DNA from: an uncultured Bacilli bacterium
GTDB taxonomy: Bacteria > Bacillota_I > Bacilli_A > RF39 > UBA660
Direction: 5' to 3'
Length of the DNA stretch: 8,700 nucleotides
NCBI GenBank assembly: GCA_934119965.1
Contig: CAKOTA010000031.1
Location: 1-8,700, forward strand
Shown: positions 6,719 to 8,700 of the stretch, piece after piece
Position numbering within the stretch: the first letter of the stretch is position 1
Layout: each line of letters opens with the position of its first letter
Translations under genes and position numbers: made by a program
Notes under the pieces: generated by a model
The model's database searches: none
Seen by the model: the letters and a program-made list of their open reading frames with translations, nothing else
What the model was told of the DNA's origin: nothing

Positions 6719-7718
6719 GAATCCACTAATTTCAATAATAGTTCCTGTATATAATGGAGAAACATTTCTAAAAGAATGTGTAGATTCAATTTTGGGGCAA
6801 ACATATAAGAATATTGAATTAATTTTAATTAATGATGGTTCAAAAGACAATTCAGCTCAAATAATAGATGAATACGCACAAAAAGATGAAAGAGTAGTGG
6901 CTATTCATCAAGAAAATTCAGGTGTGTGTGCATCTAGAAATAATGGATTAAGGAATGCACATGGAGAGTATATTTGTTTAATAGATCAAGATGATTATGT
7001 TTTTCCTGATTATATTTCATATTTGTATACTCTAATAAAAGAAAATAATGCAGATATTTCGTTAACTCCTATGGCAAGAAAAATAAACAAAGACAATAAA
7101 AATAATATAGAAGAAGAAAAAGAAGATTATGTTGAAGTAATAACAGGAGAACAAGCTGCAAAAGAAATGTTATGCTATAATTTTATAATAGCACCATGGA
7201 ATAAGATGATAAGTAGAGAATTAATAGAAAAAAATAATATTAGATTTGATGAACAATACTTTGGAGGAGAAGGATTCTTATTTTCGATAGATTGTTATAC
7301 AAAAACAAATAGAGTAGCTCTAGGACATAGAAAAGTTTACAATTATAGATGTGATAATCCTAATAGTGGAATGACTAAATTTAGAATGCAAATTGTTGAA
7401 AGTAGTGAGAAATCACAACAAACAATTAAAGAGCATGTTTTAGCCGTTTATCCTAAATTGAGTGCAGAATGTAAATATTCAAATTGGCATACTTATTGTG
7501 ATTGTTATAACTTTTTTGTAGGATGTAATGTAATTGAACAATATAAGGAAAAATATAAAGAAATAAAGAAAGTTTGTAAAAAAGATGCATTATGCGCATT
7601 AAAGGTAAATATTCCAAAAAAGGAAAAAATTAAAGCAATACTTTATTTTATTTCACCATATTTAACAGCTAAATTTATAAATCATTTTAGAGTAAGAAGG
7701 TTTACAAAAGAACAATAG
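6711..7718 (+). CDS. Family 2 glycosyltransferase (second of two)
   Basis: This 335-aa GT2 transferase is expected to add one sugar to the lipid-linked unit. The N-terminal ISIIVPVYN (7-15), INDGSKDN (40-47), SGVCASRNNG (70-79) and DQDD (92-95) metal/nucleotide-sugar motif are clear. At the acceptor-side site it has Gly186-Glu187-Gly188 (GGEGFLFS) instead of the Glu-Asp of the paralogue at 1985-2974; this variant also occurs in the family, so activity is still likely, but the base residue is less certain. The C-terminal part is Cys- and aromatic-rich (about 265-300), with a basic tail (FRVRRF) that may lie on the membrane. The start is ATG at 6711 with AAGGAGG at 6695-6701 inside the pyruvyl transferase gene, overlapping that gene by 8 nt. 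Donor sugar unknown. Confidence 0.92.
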   Translation: MNENPLISIIVPVYNGETFLKECVDSILGQTYKNIELILINDGSKDNSAQIIDEYAQKDERVVAIHQENSGVCASRNNGLRNAHGEYICLIDQDDYVFPDYISYLYTLIKENNADISLTPMARKINKDNKNNIEEEKEDYVEVITGEQAAKEMLCYNFIIAPWNKMISRELIEKNNIRFDEQYFGGEGFLFSIDCYTKTNRVALGHRKVYNYRCDNPNSGMTKFRMQIVESSEKSQQTIKEHVLAVYPKLSAECKYSNWHTYCDCYNFFVGCNVIEQYKEKYKEIKKVCKKDALCALKVNIPKKEKIKAILYFISPYLTAKFINHFRVRRFTKEQ

Positions 7719-7740
7719 AAAATAAAAAGGAGTTTTTGTT

Positions 7741-8598
7741 GTGAATAAAATTGCAAGAAATTTTTTGAAAAAAAGCAAATATATTGCAAAATCTGCAATA
7801 TCAGTTTTAAAATTTAAAAGGGTTGAACCAATAGTTCATCCAACCGATAACGAAAATATGTTAAAAGGAAAAACAGCACTTATAACAGGTGGAAGTGGAG
7901 GCATTGGATTTGCAATTGCCAAATCTTTTGTAGAAAGTGGATGTCAAGTAATTATTTCTGGAACTAATGAGAAAAAATTACAAGATTGTTGTAATAAATT
8001 AGGAAATAATTCAAAATATGTTGTAATGAATTTATTAAATGTTAAAGAAATAAGAGAAGGAATAAAAAGTGCTGTTAAATTATTTGGAAAAATAGATATT
8101 TTAGTTAATTCAGCAGGAATACATTCAACAGCAATGATTAGTGATTTTCTTGATGTAACTGAAGAAGAATATGATTCAATTTTAGGAATCAATTTGAAAG
8201 GAACTTATTTTGTATGTCAAGAAATCAGCAATTATATGATAGAAAATAAGATAAAAGGACATATTCTAAATATATCTTCATCTGTAGCGTTAGAACCAGC
8301 TTGGTCACCATATAGATTATCTAAATGGGGTGTAAAAGGTTTTACAGCAGGTTTAGCTCAAAAATTAATTCAATATGGAATTGTTGTAAATGCTATCGCA
8401 CCAGGTTCAACAGCTACTAGTATGTTAGGTGTAAAAGAGGGAGATAGTATCTATACAGATGATAATCCAGTTGGAAGATTTATAATGCCAGATGAAGTTG
8501 CAAGTTATGCAAAAATGATGGTAAGTGATTTAGGAAACATGGTAGTAGGAGATACATTATATATTTCTGGAGGAAGAGGAACTATAGATGTCAGATAA
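7741..8598 (+). CDS. Short-chain dehydrogenase/reductase with basic N-terminal extension
   Basis: This 285-aa classical SDR is an NAD(P)H-dependent oxidoreductase. It has the nucleotide-binding TGGSGGIG (49-56), NSAG (123-126, a variant of NNAG), catalytic Ser among 179-181, and the Tyr191-x-x-x-Lys195 pair followed by PGSTATSM (221-228). The Rossmann domain begins only at about residue 42. The preceding 40 residues are Lys/Arg-rich with spaced hydrophobics (NFLKKSKYIAKSAISVLKFK), suggesting an amphipathic membrane-contact helix. The GTG start at 7741 is supported by AAGGAG at 7727-7732 with an 8-nt spacer. The internal ATG at 7858 (Met40) has no comparable site, so the extension is probably real. 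In such loci SDRs usually make or modify a precursor (keto-sugar or polyol reduction). The substrate is not readable, and fatty-acid-type (FabG-like) reduction is an alternative. Confidence 0.88.
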   Translation: MNKIARNFLKKSKYIAKSAISVLKFKRVEPIVHPTDNENMLKGKTALITGGSGGIGFAIAKSFVESGCQVIISGTNEKKLQDCCNKLGNNSKYVVMNLLNVKEIREGIKSAVKLFGKIDILVNSAGIHSTAMISDFLDVTEEEYDSILGINLKGTYFVCQEISNYMIENKIKGHILNISSSVALEPAWSPYRLSKWGVKGFTAGLAQKLIQYGIVVNAIAPGSTATSMLGVKEGDSIYTDDNPVGRFIMPDEVASYAKMMVSDLGNMVVGDTLYISGGRGTIDVR

Positions 8599-8632
8599 AA
8601 GAATAAAAAACAATAGAATAGAGGAGAATAAA

Positions 8633-8700
8633 TTGAAAAAAGTAAAAGAACCTGAAAACCTTGGCGCTGTACACACACACACACACACACACGGTATCTT
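8633..8700 (+). CDS. Start of an unidentified ORF containing an AC repeat (partial)
   Basis: A TTG codon at 8633 is preceded by AGAGGAG (8620-8626) with a 6-nt spacer and sits 34 nt after the SDR stop, as expected for the next operon gene. Twenty-two codons are open to the window edge: a short basic/acidic start (KKVKEPENLGAV) then alternating His-Thr from the AC tract, ending His-Gly-Ile. No family can be recognised. The codons just before the repeat (CTT GGC GCT) are richer in G and C than the operon average, so an assembly junction or atypical DNA cannot be excluded. If real, it is the ninth gene of the operon. Confidence 0.5.
   Translation, partial: MKKVKEPENLGAVHTHTHTHGI
8671..8692 (+). 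repeat. (AC)11 dinucleotide microsatellite
   Basis: There are eleven uninterrupted AC units 38 nt after the TTG start of the last ORF. In frame they read as alternating His and Thr. Gain or loss of one unit shifts the downstream frame by 2 nt. Such a tract is out of place in DNA this AT-rich, where other simple runs are A or T homopolymers. Confidence 0.95.

Noticed and set aside
8505..8690. Minus-strand frame with a Cys-Val repeat at its start
   Set aside because: It is the complement of the AC repeat and the SDR gene, with no ribosome binding site or family match.

Overview
The window is a very AT-rich stretch (GC roughly a quarter to 30%, judged by eye) with strong AGGAGG-type ribosome binding sites, mixed ATG, GTG and TTG starts, and TGA used as an ordinary stop (position 6718). 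This points to a low-GC Firmicute, most likely a clostridial-type bacterium. Mollicutes that read TGA as tryptophan are ruled out. The species cannot be named from this sequence.

Layout. Positions 1-166 hold the beginning of a minus-strand gene that runs off the left edge. It encodes a protein with an N-terminal hydrophobic segment and unknown function. It has its own likely promoter (276-304) and a leader of about 100 nt with two small hairpins. Positions 167-478 form a divergent intergenic region. Its plus-strand side carries a near-consensus extended -10 promoter (384-412). From 479 to the right edge, one tightly packed plus-strand operon holds eight complete genes and the start of a ninth, with gaps of about 35 nt or less and two overlapping junctions.

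The operon is a Wzx/Wzy-dependent surface polysaccharide (capsule or exopolysaccharide) locus. In order it encodes an initiating phosphoglycosyl transferase of the WbaP C-terminal type, a DUF4422 putative glycosyltransferase, a GT2 glycosyltransferase, a Wzy-like polymerase, a Wzx-like flippase, a polysaccharide pyruvyl transferase, a second GT2 glycosyltransferase, and a short-chain dehydrogenase/reductase with an unusual basic N-terminal extension. The last, incomplete ORF contains an (AC)11 repeat. Inferred pathway: the first enzyme loads a sugar phosphate on undecaprenyl phosphate, up to three transferases extend it, the pyruvyl transferase adds an acidic ketal, Wzx flips the unit and Wzy polymerises it outside the membrane. 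No chain-length regulator, tyrosine kinase/phosphatase pair or LCP ligase is visible, so these must lie elsewhere or downstream.

Nothing here is clearly a new system. The items most worth a second look are the (AC)11 tract just after the start of the last ORF (a possible slippage switch or an assembly artefact), the A9 tract inside the main promoter spacer, the structured leader of the divergent gene, and the extended SDR.
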